From: DASXYG01 sp036502625
GTDB taxonomy: Bacteria > Actinomycetota > Actinomycetes > Streptosporangiales > Streptosporangiaceae
Length of the DNA: 64,000 nucleotides
NCBI GenBank assembly: GCA_036502625.1
Contig: DASXYG010000126.1
Location: 1-64,000 of the forward strand
Direction: 5' to 3'
Made by a program: the position numbers and the translations under genes
In this document: positions 1-8,562 of the stretch, in pieces
Numbering within the stretch: position 1 is the first letter of the stretch
Layout of the letters: every line of letters starts with the position of its first letter
Notes under the pieces: model-generated
Databases searched by the model: none
Seen by the model: only the letters and a program-made list of their open reading frames with translations
What the model was told of the DNA's origin: nothing

Positions 1-21
1 TACCACGCCCAGGGCCGCTGA

Positions 22-594
22 TCAGCCGCCGGGCCCGCCCCGGCGGCGCGCCCGGTGGTCGGCCACGTGTATGCGGTTGCCGCACAGCTCGGGCATGCAG
101 TAGCGGCGCCGCCCGGCCCGGCTCGTGTCGACGAACATGCCGTCGCACACCGGCGACGCGCAGGCCCGGAACCGGCCGTGGCCGAGCGCCCGCACCGCGC
201 CGAGCAGCCCGACGCCCATGAGCGCGCCGAGCTCGTCAGCGAGCCGCGCCCGCGCGGCGGTCGTGGCGTACCACTGCCAGCCCCCGTCGCCGTCGCGTTC
301 CAGCACCGGCCCGGCGGCCGCCCGCTCCGCCAGCGCCGCCGCGCCGCGCACCGCGGCGTCCTCGGACGCGGCCGCGAGCACGGCCCGGGTCCGTGTGCGC
401 AGCGCCCGCACCGTACGGAGGTCCGCCGCCGACGGGCCCGGCGCGTCGAGCGCCACGGCGTGGTCGGCGAGGAAGCGGCTCAGCGACTCGGGGTCCGGCA
501 GCGCCTCGCCCGCGGCGTGCACCTCGGGCGCGGTGTTGACCAGGTCCGTCGCCACGCCCGCCCCGAGCGCGTAATCGTTAATGGATATCTTCAC
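22..594 (-). CDS. CGNR zinc-finger / ABATE-domain putative transcription regulator
   Basis: A 190-residue protein starting at GTG. The N-terminal two thirds resembles the ABATE (putative stress-induced regulator) domain. The C-terminus has the zinc-finger pattern C-x4-C...C-x4-CGNR followed by a basic tail, ending RIHVADHRARRR. In this family the CGNR finger is thought to bind DNA; targets are unknown. The gene is divergent from the alpha/beta hydrolase with about 64 bases between the start codons, so it may control that gene and itself. The family call rests on the clear CGNR finger; the regulatory role is inferred. Confidence 0.85.
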   Translation of the reverse strand: MKISINDYALGAGVATDLVNTAPEVHAAGEALPDPESLSRFLADHAVALDAPGPSAADLRTVRALRTRTRAVLAAASEDAAVRGAAALAERAAAGPVLERDGDGGWQWYATTAARARLADELGALMGVGLLGAVRALGHGRFRACASPVCDGMFVDTSRAGRRRYCMPELCGNRIHVADHRARRRGGPGG

Positions 595-624
595 GCCTTA
601 CGCCCCTGCTACGGTAATGGATAT
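579..624. repeat. 10-bp direct repeat TAATGGATAT in divergent start region
   Basis: TAATGGATAT occurs at 579-588, inside the first codons of the CGNR gene, and again at 615-624 in the divergent intergenic region, 36 bases apart. The segment is AT-rich against its surroundings. It may be a pair of regulator half-sites for the divergent promoters. No protein can be assigned from sequence alone. Confidence 0.4.
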
Positions 625-658
625 AGATCAAGTTTACCCGTTAGTCGAAGGAGGGGCC

Positions 659-1492
659 ATGTCCCGTACGGCCACCGCATCGTGGGAGCTCACCGACCGG
701 GTCGCGGTCTCCGGCGGCGAGGTCGCCACCGGAGTCTTCGGCGACGGCCCGCCCGTCGTCCTCACCCACGGCACGCCCGCCTGGTCCTACCTCTGGCGCG
801 GCGTCGTCGCCGGCCTCGCCCGTACGCACACCGTGTACGTCTGGGACATGCTCGGCTTCGGCGGCTCCCGCATCGCACCCGGCGCCACACCGTCGATCGC
901 CCGCCAGGCCCGTACGCTGGCCGAACTCGTCGCGCACTGGCGCCTCGACCGGCCCGCCCTGGTCGGCCACGACATCGGCGGCGGCACCGTCATGCGCGCC
1001 CACCTCGTCGAGGGCGTGCCCGCACGCGCGCTCGCGCTGGTCGACGCGGCCGTCATCGGCCCGTGGAACACCCCGTTCACCGCGCACATGCAGCACCACG
1101 CGGACGCCTACCGCACGATGCCGCCGCACGTCTTCGCCGACATCATCGCCCCGCGCATCCGCACCGCGACGCACCGACCGATGCCCGACGACGTCGCCGC
1201 CGCGTACCTCGCGCCGTGGTCCGGGCCGGACGGCCAGCGCCGCTGGGTCGACCAGGCCGCCGCGGTCAGCCACACCGACACGGCGGACGCGGTGGACCGG
1301 CTGCGCGACGTCGACGTGCCGGCGCTGGTGCTGTGGGGCGCGGAGGACACCTGGCTGCCGCCCGCGGCCGGCGACCGCCTCGCCGCCGCCATCCCCGGGG
1401 CGCGCCGCGCGACCATCCCGGACGCCGGCCACTTCCTGCCCGAGGACGCGCCGGACGCCACCGCCGCCGCCCTCGCCGCCTTCCTGGCCTGA
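659..1492 (+). CDS. Alpha/beta hydrolase, haloalkane dehalogenase/epoxide hydrolase type
   Basis: A 277-residue hydrolase. The ATG at 659 is chosen because GAAGGAGGGG lies just upstream; an in-frame ATG at 581 would run through the promoter region. The oxyanion motif HGTPAWSYLW is near residue 40. The nucleophile elbow is GHDIGGG, so the nucleophile is Asp rather than Ser, as in haloalkane dehalogenases, fluoroacetate dehalogenases and epoxide hydrolases. The acid Asp lies in LWGAEDTW and the catalytic His in DAGHFLPED. The substrate cannot be read from sequence. It is divergent from the CGNR regulator. Confidence 0.88.
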   Translation: MSRTATASWELTDRVAVSGGEVATGVFGDGPPVVLTHGTPAWSYLWRGVVAGLARTHTVYVWDMLGFGGSRIAPGATPSIARQARTLAELVAHWRLDRPALVGHDIGGGTVMRAHLVEGVPARALALVDAAVIGPWNTPFTAHMQHHADAYRTMPPHVFADIIAPRIRTATHRPMPDDVAAAYLAPWSGPDGQRRWVDQAAAVSHTDTADAVDRLRDVDVPALVLWGAEDTWLPPAAGDRLAAAIPGARRATIPDAGHFLPEDAPDATAAALAAFLA

Positions 1493-1517
1493 CGCCCGTA
1501 CCGCCCGCGCGCCGCCG

Positions 1518-1754
1518 TCAGGGGCGGGTCAGCCACCACACCCACGGGAACACCGCGATGAACAGCATGATCCCCGAGTGGAGGCGGCCGCGGGCGCGGG
1601 CCTCGGCGACATCGGAGTCCTCCGGGTGCTCGAGCGCGTGCAGGCGGAACGACATCTTCCACCAGCGGTCCGGCCAGATCATCCGGTGCAGGCCCATACC
1701 ACCGGCCATCACGCACACGCCGACCGAGACCCACAGTGACATACCGGGCATCAT
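1518..1754 (-). CDS. Small membrane protein, unknown function
   Basis: A 78-residue protein with a hydrophobic N-terminal segment, a polar middle containing HALEHPEDSD and a C-terminal hydrophobic segment ending PWVWWLTRP: two membrane spans joined by a charged loop. I do not recognise a characterised family. Several in-frame ATG codons (1754, 1751, 1742) make the start uncertain. It lies just downstream of the TetR gene on the same strand and could be co-transcribed with it. Confidence 0.6.
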   Translation of the reverse strand: MMPGMSLWVSVGVCVMAGGMGLHRMIWPDRWWKMSFRLHALEHPEDSDVAEARARGRLHSGIMLFIAVFPWVWWLTRP

Positions 1755-1778
1755 GCCATCGCGGCGCCGCCCGTACGG

Positions 1779-2369
1779 TCAGACCCCGAGATACCGGGTC
1801 ACCATCGCCGCGATGCGCGCCGCCACGACATCCGGAGGGTCGCTCGGCAGCATCATGTGGCTCATCGTCAGCCGCACCGCCGCGTCCACCACCGCCGCCA
1901 CCTCGTCCTGCGGCAGCCCCGGCCAGTGCCGCCGCACATGCTCGACCAGCCGGGTGCGCGCCGCGAAGAGCTGCGGCTCCGCCTCGGTCGTCAGCAGCGG
2001 CAGCAGCTCGCGGCCGTCGCCGGTCAGCACCGCCTTGCGCAGCGGCTGGCTGGCCGCGGACGTCAGCGAGTAGTACACCGCCTCCGTGACTGCCGCCGTC
2101 AGATCGTCATGGCGCGCCAGCGCGGCGTCCACGTCGTCGAGGAACAGCTCCGTGTCGCGCATGACGACCGCCTGCGCCAGCCCCCACTTGTCGCCGAACT
2201 CGTTGTAGACCGTCTGGCGGCTCACCCCCGCCGCGTCCGCGACATCGCGCATGCGCAGCCGCTGATACCCGTACGCCACCACGAGATCCATGGCCGCGGC
2301 CACGATGCGGTCGCGCGGCGTCGCGCTTGACGTGGGTGATACCGGTTCGGGTGCGGGCTCGGCGGTCAT
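1779..2369 (-). CDS. TetR-family transcriptional regulator
   Basis: A 196-residue protein. The ATG at 2369 is preferred, since further upstream the frame is Arg/Pro-rich and unlike protein. The N-terminal helix-turn-helix starts at RDRIVAAAMDLVVAYGYQ and contains VADAAGVSRQTVYNEFGDKW, typical of TetR DNA-binding domains. The C-terminal ligand domain is all-helical and not assignable to a ligand. The small membrane protein gene downstream on the same strand is a possible target or operon partner. Family call firm, target unknown. Confidence 0.92.
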   Translation of the reverse strand: MTAEPAPEPVSPTSSATPRDRIVAAAMDLVVAYGYQRLRMRDVADAAGVSRQTVYNEFGDKWGLAQAVVMRDTELFLDDVDAALARHDDLTAAVTEAVYYSLTSAASQPLRKAVLTGDGRELLPLLTTEAEPQLFAARTRLVEHVRRHWPGLPQDEVAAVVDAAVRLTMSHMMLPSDPPDVVAARIAAMVTRYLGV

Positions 2370-2497
2370 GTGGGCATGGTCGGCAGCGCGGCGCCGCGCG
2401 TCAAGTCGCGCCGCGGACCGGTCCACGGCGCGCCGCCGCCGGGGAGGTAAGGTCGGCGTCGGGGGGCACGCCCTTTGGGCGAGGGGAGAGGCACGCG

Positions 2498-3235
2498 GTG
2501 AACGCCGACGCACGCGATCACCCGGACGGCACGCAGGAGCCGGCTGGCGGGGCCGCAGCACCGGACGCCGGGCTGTGGACCATCCCCAATGTCATCAGCA
2601 TGGCGCGGCTCGCCGGGGTGCCGCTGTTCCTGTGGCTCGTCCTCGGCCCGCACGCCGACCTCTGGGCGCTGCTCGTGCTCATCCTCGCGGGCGTCTCCGA
2701 CTGGCTCGACGGCAAGATCGCCCGCGCGTTCAACCAGTTCAGCAGGTATGGCAAGCTTCTCGACCCGGCCGCCGACCGGCTCTACATCCTGGTCACGCTC
2801 ATCGCCTTGATCATCCGCTCGGTCATCCCGTGGTGGCTGGCCGTCCTGCTCGTCGCCCGCGAGGTCTTCGCCCTGGCCGTCCAACTCGTCGTCCGGCGGC
2901 ACGGCTACGGCTGGCTGCCCGTCAACTTCCTCGGCAAGACCGCCACGATGTGCCTCATGTACGCGTTCCCGTTCCTGCTCCTCGGCGACCAGCCCGGCGC
3001 CATCGGGGTGGTCGCCCGCAGCATCGGGTGGGCCTTCGCCATCTGGGGAACCGGCCTCTACTGGTGGGCGGGCGTCACGTACGCCGTCCAGGCGCGGCGG
3101 CTCGTCGTCGCCGACCGCGTCAACGAAACGTCCGCCGGTGGTGCCCACGCCCCGCGCGCGTCCGAGCCGGGTGTGTCGGCCCCGAGCCGGGGAAGGGAGC
3201 GCCGACCAGCAGATGAGGAACCCGCCGAGCGGTAG
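2498..3235 (+). CDS. CDP-alcohol phosphatidyltransferase (PgsA2-like)
   Basis: A 245-residue integral membrane enzyme. GTG at 2498 follows the ribosome site GAGGGGAGAGG. The family signature D-x2-D-G-x2-A-R-x8-G-x3-D-x3-D is intact: DWLDGKIAR then GKLLDPAADR. It transfers a phosphatidyl group from CDP-diacylglycerol to an alcohol; glycerol-3-phosphate or an inositol derivative is possible. Gene order matches mycobacterial Rv1822 (pgsA2), followed by DUF881/small basic protein genes. The mannose-1-phosphate guanylyltransferase gene next door fits a role in envelope glycolipid precursors, but that is inference. Confidence 0.9.
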   Translation: MNADARDHPDGTQEPAGGAAAPDAGLWTIPNVISMARLAGVPLFLWLVLGPHADLWALLVLILAGVSDWLDGKIARAFNQFSRYGKLLDPAADRLYILVTLIALIIRSVIPWWLAVLLVAREVFALAVQLVVRRHGYGWLPVNFLGKTATMCLMYAFPFLLLGDQPGAIGVVARSIGWAFAIWGTGLYWWAGVTYAVQARRLVVADRVNETSAGGAHAPRASEPGVSAPSRGRERRPADEEPAER

Positions 3236-3265
3236 GTCCACCACCGCGCCGCCGCGAGCGGCGCC

Positions 3266-5761
3266 GTGAAGGCCGTCGTCATGGCCGGGGGAGAGGGCAC
3301 CCGGCTGCGCCCGATGACCGCCAACCAGCCGAAACCGCTGCTCCCCGTCGCCAACCAGCCGATCATGGAGCACGTCCTGCGGCTGCTGCGCCGCCACGGG
3401 TTCACCGAGACCGTCGTCACCGTCCAGTTCCTCGCCGGCCTCGTCCGCAACTACTTCGGCGACGGCGAGGAATGGGGCATGCGGCTCCAGTACGCCACCG
3501 AGGAGACCCCGCTCGGCACGGCGGGCAGCGTCAAGAACGCCGAGGACGCCCTCCGCGACGGCGCCTTCATCGTCATCTCCGGCGACGCCCTCACCGACAT
3601 CGACCTCACCGACATGGTCCGCTACCACCGGCACAACGGCGCCAAGGTCACCATCGCCCTCAAACGCGTGCCCGACCCGCTGGAGTTCGGCATCGTCATC
3701 ACCGACGGCGCCGGCCGCATCAAGCGCTTCCTGGAGAAGCCCACCTGGGGCCAGGTCTTCTCCGACACCGTCAACACCGGCATCTACATCATCGAGCCCG
3801 ACGTCCTCGACCGCGTCCCCGCCGGCCGCGCCACCGACTGGGCCGGCGACATCTTCCCCGACCTCCTCGCCCGCGGCGTCCCCATGTACGGCTACATCGC
3901 CGACGGCTACTGGCAGGACGTCGGCACCCACGCCGGCTACCTCCAGGCCCAGGCCGACGCGCTCTCCGGCGCCGTCGACGTCCGCATCCGCGGCTTCGAG
4001 CTCTCCCCGGGCGTCTGGGTCGCCGAAGGAGCCGAGGTCGACCCCGACGCCGTACTCGAAGGGCCGCTCTGCATCGGCGAGTACGCCAAGATCGAGGGCG
4101 GCGCCGTGCTCCGCGAGTACACCGTGCTCGGCGCCAACGCCGTCATCAAGGACGGCGCCTTCCTGCACCGCGCCGTCCTGCACGGCAACGTCTACGTCGG
4201 CGGCGGCGTCAACCTGCGCGGCTGCGTCATCGGCAAGAACACCGACATCATGAGCGCCGCGCGCGTCGAGGAGGGCGCGGTCGTCGGCGACGAATGCGTC
4301 ATCGAGTCCGAGGCCTATCTCTCCTCCGACGTCAAGGTCTACCCGTTCAAGACCATCGAGGCCGGCGCCGTCGTCAACACCAGCGTCATCTGGGAGTCGC
4401 GCGGCCAGCGCACCCTCTTCGGCCCCCGCGGCGTGTCCGGCCTCGTCAACGTCGAGATCACCCCCGAGCTCGCCGTACGCCTCGCCGCCGCGTACGCCAC
4501 CGGCCTGAAGAAGGGCAGCGTCGTCACCACCGCCCGCGACGCCTCACGCGCCGCCGGCGCCCTCAAACGCGCCGTCATCGCCGCGCTCACCGCCACCGGC
4601 ATCGACGTCTCCGACCTGGAGGCCGTGCCGCTGCCCGTCGCCCGCTTCGCCACCGCACGCGGCGAATCCGCCGGCGGCATCATGGTCCGCACCACACCCG
4701 GCGACCCCCAAGGCGTCGACATCGTCTTCCTCGACCCCCGCGGCGCCGACCTCTCGCAGTCCGCGCAGCGCCGCCTGGAACGCGTCTACTCCCGGCAGGA
4801 GTACCGCCGCGCCTTCCCCGGCGAGATCGCCGAACTGCGGTTCCCGCCGCGCGCCATGGAGACCTACACCCAGGAGCTGCTCCGCTGCGTCGACATGACC
4901 GGCGTCGGCGAGGCCGCGCTGAAGATCGTCGTCGACTGCGCGGGCGGCACCTCCACCGTCGTCCTGCCCTACCTCCTCGGCGCCACCGGCGTGGACGTCC
5001 TCACCGTCAACAACCGCCTCGACGACTCCTCGCCCACCGAGACCCTCGCCGAGCGCATGCGCGACCTCCAGCGGCTCGGCGAGATCGTCGCGTCCTCGCG
5101 CGCCGCGTTCGGCGTACGGTTCGACACCGTCGGCGAACGGCTCTGGCTCGTCGACGAGACCGGGCGGCTCATCAGCGACGACCGCGCCCTGCTCTGCCTG
5201 CTCGACCTCGTCGCCGCCGAGCGCAACGCCGGCTACGTCGCCCTGCCCGTCACCACCACCCGCGTCGCCGAGCAGGTCTGCCGCTTCCACGGGGTCGGCC
5301 CCCGCTGGACCCCCACGTCCTCGGACGCCCTCACCGAGGCCGCCATGGACGACGACATCATCTTCGCCGGCGACGGCCGCGGCGGCTTCATCGTCCCCGA
5401 GTTCTCCCGCACGATCGACGGCGTCGCCGCGTTCACCCGCCTCCTCGGCCTCGTCGCCCGCACCCGCCTGTCGCTGTCCCAGATCGAACGCCGCATCCCC
5501 GAAGCCCACCTGCTCCGCATGACCGTGCCCACCCCGTGGTCGGCCAAGGGCGGCGTCATGCGCCGCGTCGTCGAGGCCGCAGGCACCCGCACCATCGACA
5601 CCACCGACGGCGTCCGCGTCGTCGACGACGACGGCTGGGCGCTCGTCCTGCCCGACCAGTCCGAACCCGTCACCCACCTGTGGGCCGAGTCCACCGACAC
5701 CGACGCCGCCCAGGACCTCCTCGACCACTGGGCCGCCATCGTCGTACGCGCCGCCACCTGA
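3266..5761 (+). CDS. Mannose-1-phosphate guanylyltransferase with hexapeptide repeats and degenerate phosphomannomutase-like domain
   Basis: An 831-residue fusion starting at GTG. Residues 1-235 form a sugar-nucleotide transferase with the pyrophosphorylase signature GGEGTRLRP (8-16) followed by KPLLPV. Residues about 245-390 are left-handed beta-helix hexapeptide repeats. The C-terminal 440 residues resemble phosphomannomutase/phosphoglucomutase, but by eye all three catalytic loops are altered. The phosphoserine loop position reads RTTPGDP (about 475-481), the metal loop DGDGDR reads DTVGER (620-625), and the sugar loop reads GDGRGGF. The tail is probably non-catalytic and structural or regulatory. 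It probably makes GDP-mannose or a related NDP-sugar for glycans or lipids. Confidence 0.85.
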   Translation: MKAVVMAGGEGTRLRPMTANQPKPLLPVANQPIMEHVLRLLRRHGFTETVVTVQFLAGLVRNYFGDGEEWGMRLQYATEETPLGTAGSVKNAEDALRDGAFIVISGDALTDIDLTDMVRYHRHNGAKVTIALKRVPDPLEFGIVITDGAGRIKRFLEKPTWGQVFSDTVNTGIYIIEPDVLDRVPAGRATDWAGDIFPDLLARGVPMYGYIADGYWQDVGTHAGYLQAQADALSGAVDVRIRGFELSPGVWVAEGAEVDPDAVLEGPLCIGEYAKIEGGAVLREYTVLGANAVIKDGAFLHRAVLHGNVYVGGGVNLRGCVIGKNTDIMSAARVEEGAVVGDECVIESEAYLSSDVKVYPFKTIEAGAVVNTSVIWESRGQRTLFGPRGVSGLVNVEITPELAVRLAAAYATGLKKGSVVTTARDASRAAGALKRAVIAALTATGIDVSDLEAVPLPVARFATARGESAGGIMVRTTPGDPQGVDIVFLDPRGADLSQSAQRRLERVYSRQEYRRAFPGEIAELRFPPRAMETYTQELLRCVDMTGVGEAALKIVVDCAGGTSTVVLPYLLGATGVDVLTVNNRLDDSSPTETLAERMRDLQRLGEIVASSRAAFGVRFDTVGERLWLVDETGRLISDDRALLCLLDLVAAERNAGYVALPVTTTRVAEQVCRFHGVGPRWTPTSSDALTEAAMDDDIIFAGDGRGGFIVPEFSRTIDGVAAFTRLLGLVARTRLSLSQIERRIPEAHLLRMTVPTPWSAKGGVMRRVVEAAGTRTIDTTDGVRVVDDDGWALVLPDQSEPVTHLWAESTDTDAAQDLLDHWAAIVVRAAT

Positions 5762-5778
5762 CGCCGCCCCCGACGCCC

Positions 5779-5784
5779 TAGACT
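5779..5784 (+). promoter_or_regulatory. -10 element TAGACT for the first DUF881 gene
   Basis: TAGACT ends 8 bases before the ATG at 5793 and no Shine-Dalgarno lies between. This fits a leaderless or near-leaderless transcript, as common in actinobacteria. No clear -35 element is visible. Confidence 0.45.
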
Positions 5785-5792
5785 CGTCCGCC

Positions 5793-6608
5793 ATGAACAG
5801 GGGCAGGCCGGACGCGTCGATGTCGTTGCTCGACGACATCGCCTCCACCGCGCTCGACCCCGACTACACCCGCCGCGCGCCCGCCCGCCGCACCGGCCCG
5901 CGCGGCCGCCGCCGCACCCGCGTCGTCACCTTCCTCGTCCTGGTCGTCCCCGGCCTGCTGCTCGCCATCGCCGTCGCCCAGGCGCAGGCGGGCGCGCCCG
6001 CGCTGGCCCGGCAGCACGAGCGGCTCGTCGCCACCATCAAGGACCGCGGGCGCACCGCCGACCAGCTCCAACGGCAGGCCACCGCCCTGCGCGGCGACGT
6101 CGGCCGGCTGCGCCGCGCCGCCCTCACGCACAGCAGGGAAGGCCGCGCCGCCCAGCGCCGCCTCACCGCCGCGGCCGGCGCCGCCGCCCGCACCCCCGCC
6201 ACCGGCGACGGGGTCCGCGTCACCGTCGACGACGCCGCCCAGACCAGCGGCGGCGGCCCGCCCGCCCGCGTCTACGACCGCGACCTCCAGACCATCGTCA
6301 ACGGCCTGTGGGCGGCCGGCGCCACCGCCATCGCCGTCAACGGCCAGCGCGTCACCTCCACCACCGCCATCCGCGAGGCCGGATCCTCGATCCTCGTCGA
6401 CTTCCGCCCCATCAGCCCGCCGTACACCCTCAACGCGCTCGGCGACCCCGACACCCTCAGCGCCCACTTCGCCGACTCGCCCGCCGGGCGGCGCATGCAG
6501 ACGCTTGCGAACACCTTCGGCATCCGGTACGACATCCAGGCCGCCGACGACACCCGGCTGCCCGCCGCCGCGCGCGGAACCCTCCGCTACGCCAAGCCGG
6601 CGCCATGA
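5793..6608 (+). CDS. DUF881 membrane-anchored protein (Rv1823-like)
   Basis: 271 residues: a basic N-terminal tail, one membrane span near 50-68 (TFLVLVVPGLLLAIAVAQAQ), a coiled-coil stretch around 75-115, then the DUF881 extracytoplasmic domain containing GDGVRVTVDDA. It is the first of a DUF881-small basic protein-DUF881 trio that follows pgsA-type genes throughout actinobacteria (Rv1823-Rv1825 in mycobacteria). Function is not established; location near division and envelope genes suggests a cell-envelope role. A short -10 box directly precedes the start. Confidence 0.88.
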   Translation: MNRGRPDASMSLLDDIASTALDPDYTRRAPARRTGPRGRRRTRVVTFLVLVVPGLLLAIAVAQAQAGAPALARQHERLVATIKDRGRTADQLQRQATALRGDVGRLRRAALTHSREGRAAQRRLTAAAGAAARTPATGDGVRVTVDDAAQTSGGGPPARVYDRDLQTIVNGLWAAGATAIAVNGQRVTSTTAIREAGSSILVDFRPISPPYTLNALGDPDTLSAHFADSPAGRRMQTLANTFGIRYDIQAADDTRLPAAARGTLRYAKPAP

Positions 6609-6669
6609 CCCGTACGGCGGCCCCCGTCCAGACGAACGCGAACACGAACACGAACAGGAGGACGACACG

Positions 6670-7002
6670 GTGATCGCGGTCATCGGCCTCGCCGCCGGGG
6701 TCGTACTCGGCCTGATCCTGCACCCCGCCGTGCCGCTGGCGCTGCAGCCGTACCTCCCCATCGCCATCGTCGCCGCGCTCGACGCCCTGTTCGGCGCCCT
6801 GCGCGCGCGGCTCGAAGGCGTCTTCGACGAGAAGGTCTTCGTCGTCTCGTTCGTCTCCAACACCGTCATCGCGGCCGTGATCGTGCTGCTCGGCGACCTC
6901 ATCGGTGTCGGCTCCCAGCTCTCCACCGCCGTCGTCGTCGTCCTCGGCATCCGGATCTTCGCCAACGTCGCCGCCATCCGCAGGAAGCTCTTCCACGCGT
7001 GA
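6670..7002 (+). CDS. Small basic family protein (DUF1290)
   Basis: A 110-residue membrane protein. GTG at 6670 has a good AGGAGG at 6656-6661, so the longer upstream frame is not used. It has three hydrophobic segments: IAVIGLAAGVVLGLIL at the start, then PIAIVAALDALFGAL, and NTVIAAVIVLLGDLIG onward. A conserved-looking polar loop follows the second, with EGVFDEKVF. It matches the DUF1290 small basic protein between two DUF881 genes (Rv1824-like). Its stop overlaps the next start (GTGA), so the pair is translationally coupled. Confidence 0.88.
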   Translation: MIAVIGLAAGVVLGLILHPAVPLALQPYLPIAIVAALDALFGALRARLEGVFDEKVFVVSFVSNTVIAAVIVLLGDLIGVGSQLSTAVVVVLGIRIFANVAAIRRKLFHA

Positions 7003-7724
7003 CCGAGCCGCCCCCCGAAGAAACGCCCGACGCGCCCGAGCCCACCACGCGCGTCCACCTCAGGCGGCTGCTGCGCCTCGCCCGTCCGCGCGCCACCGTC
7101 GGCCAGGCGCTCACCGGTCTGCTGTGCCTGCTCGTCGGGTTCGCCGTCGTCACGCAGGTGCAGGCCAACCGGGGCGACACCCGCTTCGCCACCGCGCGCC
7201 AGGACGAGCTCGTCGGCGTCCTCGACGAGCAGAACAGCCGCCTCGACCGCCTGCACCGCGACGTCGACGACCTCTCCCGCACCAAGGCCGACCTCGAGAA
7301 GGACCACCGCGGCGACACCGCGCTCAACGAGGCGCGCCGCCGCGCCGACACGTACGGCATCCTCGCCGGCACCCGCCCCGCCACCGGCCCCGGCATCGCG
7401 CTCACCATCGCCGACCCGCAGCACAAGGTCACCGCCGACATGCTCCTCAACACCCTCCAGGAGCTGCGCGACGCCGGCGCCGAGGTCGTGCAGGTCGACG
7501 GCGCGCGCGTCATCGTCAACAGCTACTTCCTCGACGGCCCCGGCGGCGTCACCCTCGACGGCGGCCCCCTGTCCGTCCCGTACCGCTTCCTCGCCATCGG
7601 CGACCCGCGCACGCTCACCACCGCGCTCGACATCCCCGGCGGCGTACGCGACTCCCTCAAGACCGCCGGCGCCACCGGCACCGTCACCCGCCGCGACTCC
7701 ATCACCATCACCGCCGTGAAGTGA
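6999..7724 (+). CDS. DUF881 membrane-anchored protein (Rv1825-like)
   Basis: 241 residues with the same plan as the DUF881 gene upstream: cytoplasmic tail, one membrane span at about 36-56 (GQALTGLLCLLVGFAVVTQV), coiled coil rich in Asp/Glu/Arg, and a C-terminal DUF881 domain with TGPGIALTIADPQ. GTG overlaps the upstream TGA by four bases. The two DUF881 paralogues may pair around the small basic membrane protein; this is inferred only from their constant grouping. Confidence 0.87.
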   Translation: MTEPPPEETPDAPEPTTRVHLRRLLRLARPRATVGQALTGLLCLLVGFAVVTQVQANRGDTRFATARQDELVGVLDEQNSRLDRLHRDVDDLSRTKADLEKDHRGDTALNEARRRADTYGILAGTRPATGPGIALTIADPQHKVTADMLLNTLQELRDAGAEVVQVDGARVIVNSYFLDGPGGVTLDGGPLSVPYRFLAIGDPRTLTTALDIPGGVRDSLKTAGATGTVTRRDSITITAVK

Positions 7725-7867
7725 CGCGACGCCCTTTTGCGCACGGACGCGCCGCGGTGAGGGTGACATCGTCCACAGTCGGCCGATTCCGTGGGGTCTG
7801 ACAGCGCGCCGACGTGGACCGGCGTACCGGCACCCGGGTAACTTGGGGGTGTCCGCCGGCCTCCCGG

Positions 7868-7896
7868 TTGACCCCAGTGGTCATACCGCATAGGTT
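7868..7896 (+). promoter_or_regulatory. Candidate sigma-70-type promoter for the FHA gene
   Basis: TTGACC at 7868-7873, a 17-base spacer and TAGGTT at 7891-7896, about 100 bases before the garA-like start. It is the best housekeeping-type promoter in the 272-base gap 7725-7996. Apart from this and the ribosome site GGAGG near 7979-7983, I see nothing else in the gap. Confidence 0.5.
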
Positions 7897-7996
7897 GCGG
7901 CAACCATCCGCACCCCGGGGTCCGCGCACGTGGGCACCGGGGTCTGGTCACCCGACGACGACCGCGCGTCCCCGCGGTAGGAGGCCGAGCCGATCG

Positions 7997-8545
7997 ATGC
8001 CGAGCGTTTACTGCACCCAGTGCGGTCACGCGAACCCTGCTGACGCGCGATTCTGCGCCAACTGCGGTAACCCGCTGACCAAGAGCACGCCGCCGGCCGA
8101 GCAGGTAGGCGAGACCACCTCCACGATCTCGTTGTCGAAGATCCAGGAGATGGACCAGGCCGAGCAGCAGGGTGTCGACGAGGCGCCGGATCCGTCGATG
8201 GTCGAGGCGCTGCCGCCCGGCGCCGCCCTCCTCGTCGTCAAGCGCGGCCCCAACGCCGGAAGCCGCTTCCTCCTCGACTCCGACATGACCACGGCAGGCC
8301 GCCACCCCGAGAGCGACATCTTCCTGGACGACGTCACCGTGTCCCGCCGCCACGTCGAGTTCTACCGCAACGGCTCGGCCTTCAGCGTGCGCGACGTCGG
8401 CAGCCTCAACGGCACGTACGTCAACCGTGAGCGCATCGAGGAGGCGCCGCTTTCCGGCGGCGACGAGGTGCAGATCGGCAAGTTCCGGCTGGTCTTCCTC
8501 ACCGGCCCGCGCGTGCCGGGCGACGGCAGGCACGCCGCCGTCTGA
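7997..8545 (+). CDS. garA: FHA-domain protein, GarA/OdhI-type, with N-terminal zinc ribbon
   Basis: 182 residues. Residues 6-23 form a zinc ribbon (C6, C9, C20, C23). ETTS at 39-42 matches the Thr motif that PknB/PknG phosphorylate in mycobacterial GarA. A complete FHA domain covers about 75-165, with GRHPESDI, the phosphothreonine-binding SRRH (116-119) and LNGTYVN. In GarA/OdhI the unphosphorylated protein inhibits 2-oxoglutarate dehydrogenase, and phosphorylation releases it. Position before the FtsR-like MerR gene matches Rv1827-Rv1828. The zinc ribbon is not present in mycobacterial GarA. The in-frame ATG at 7814 lies in the promoter region and is rejected. Confidence 0.88.
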   Translation: MPSVYCTQCGHANPADARFCANCGNPLTKSTPPAEQVGETTSTISLSKIQEMDQAEQQGVDEAPDPSMVEALPPGAALLVVKRGPNAGSRFLLDSDMTTAGRHPESDIFLDDVTVSRRHVEFYRNGSAFSVRDVGSLNGTYVNRERIEEAPLSGGDEVQIGKFRLVFLTGPRVPGDGRHAAV

Positions 8546-8562
8546 GACCGGAGCCGGCACGA

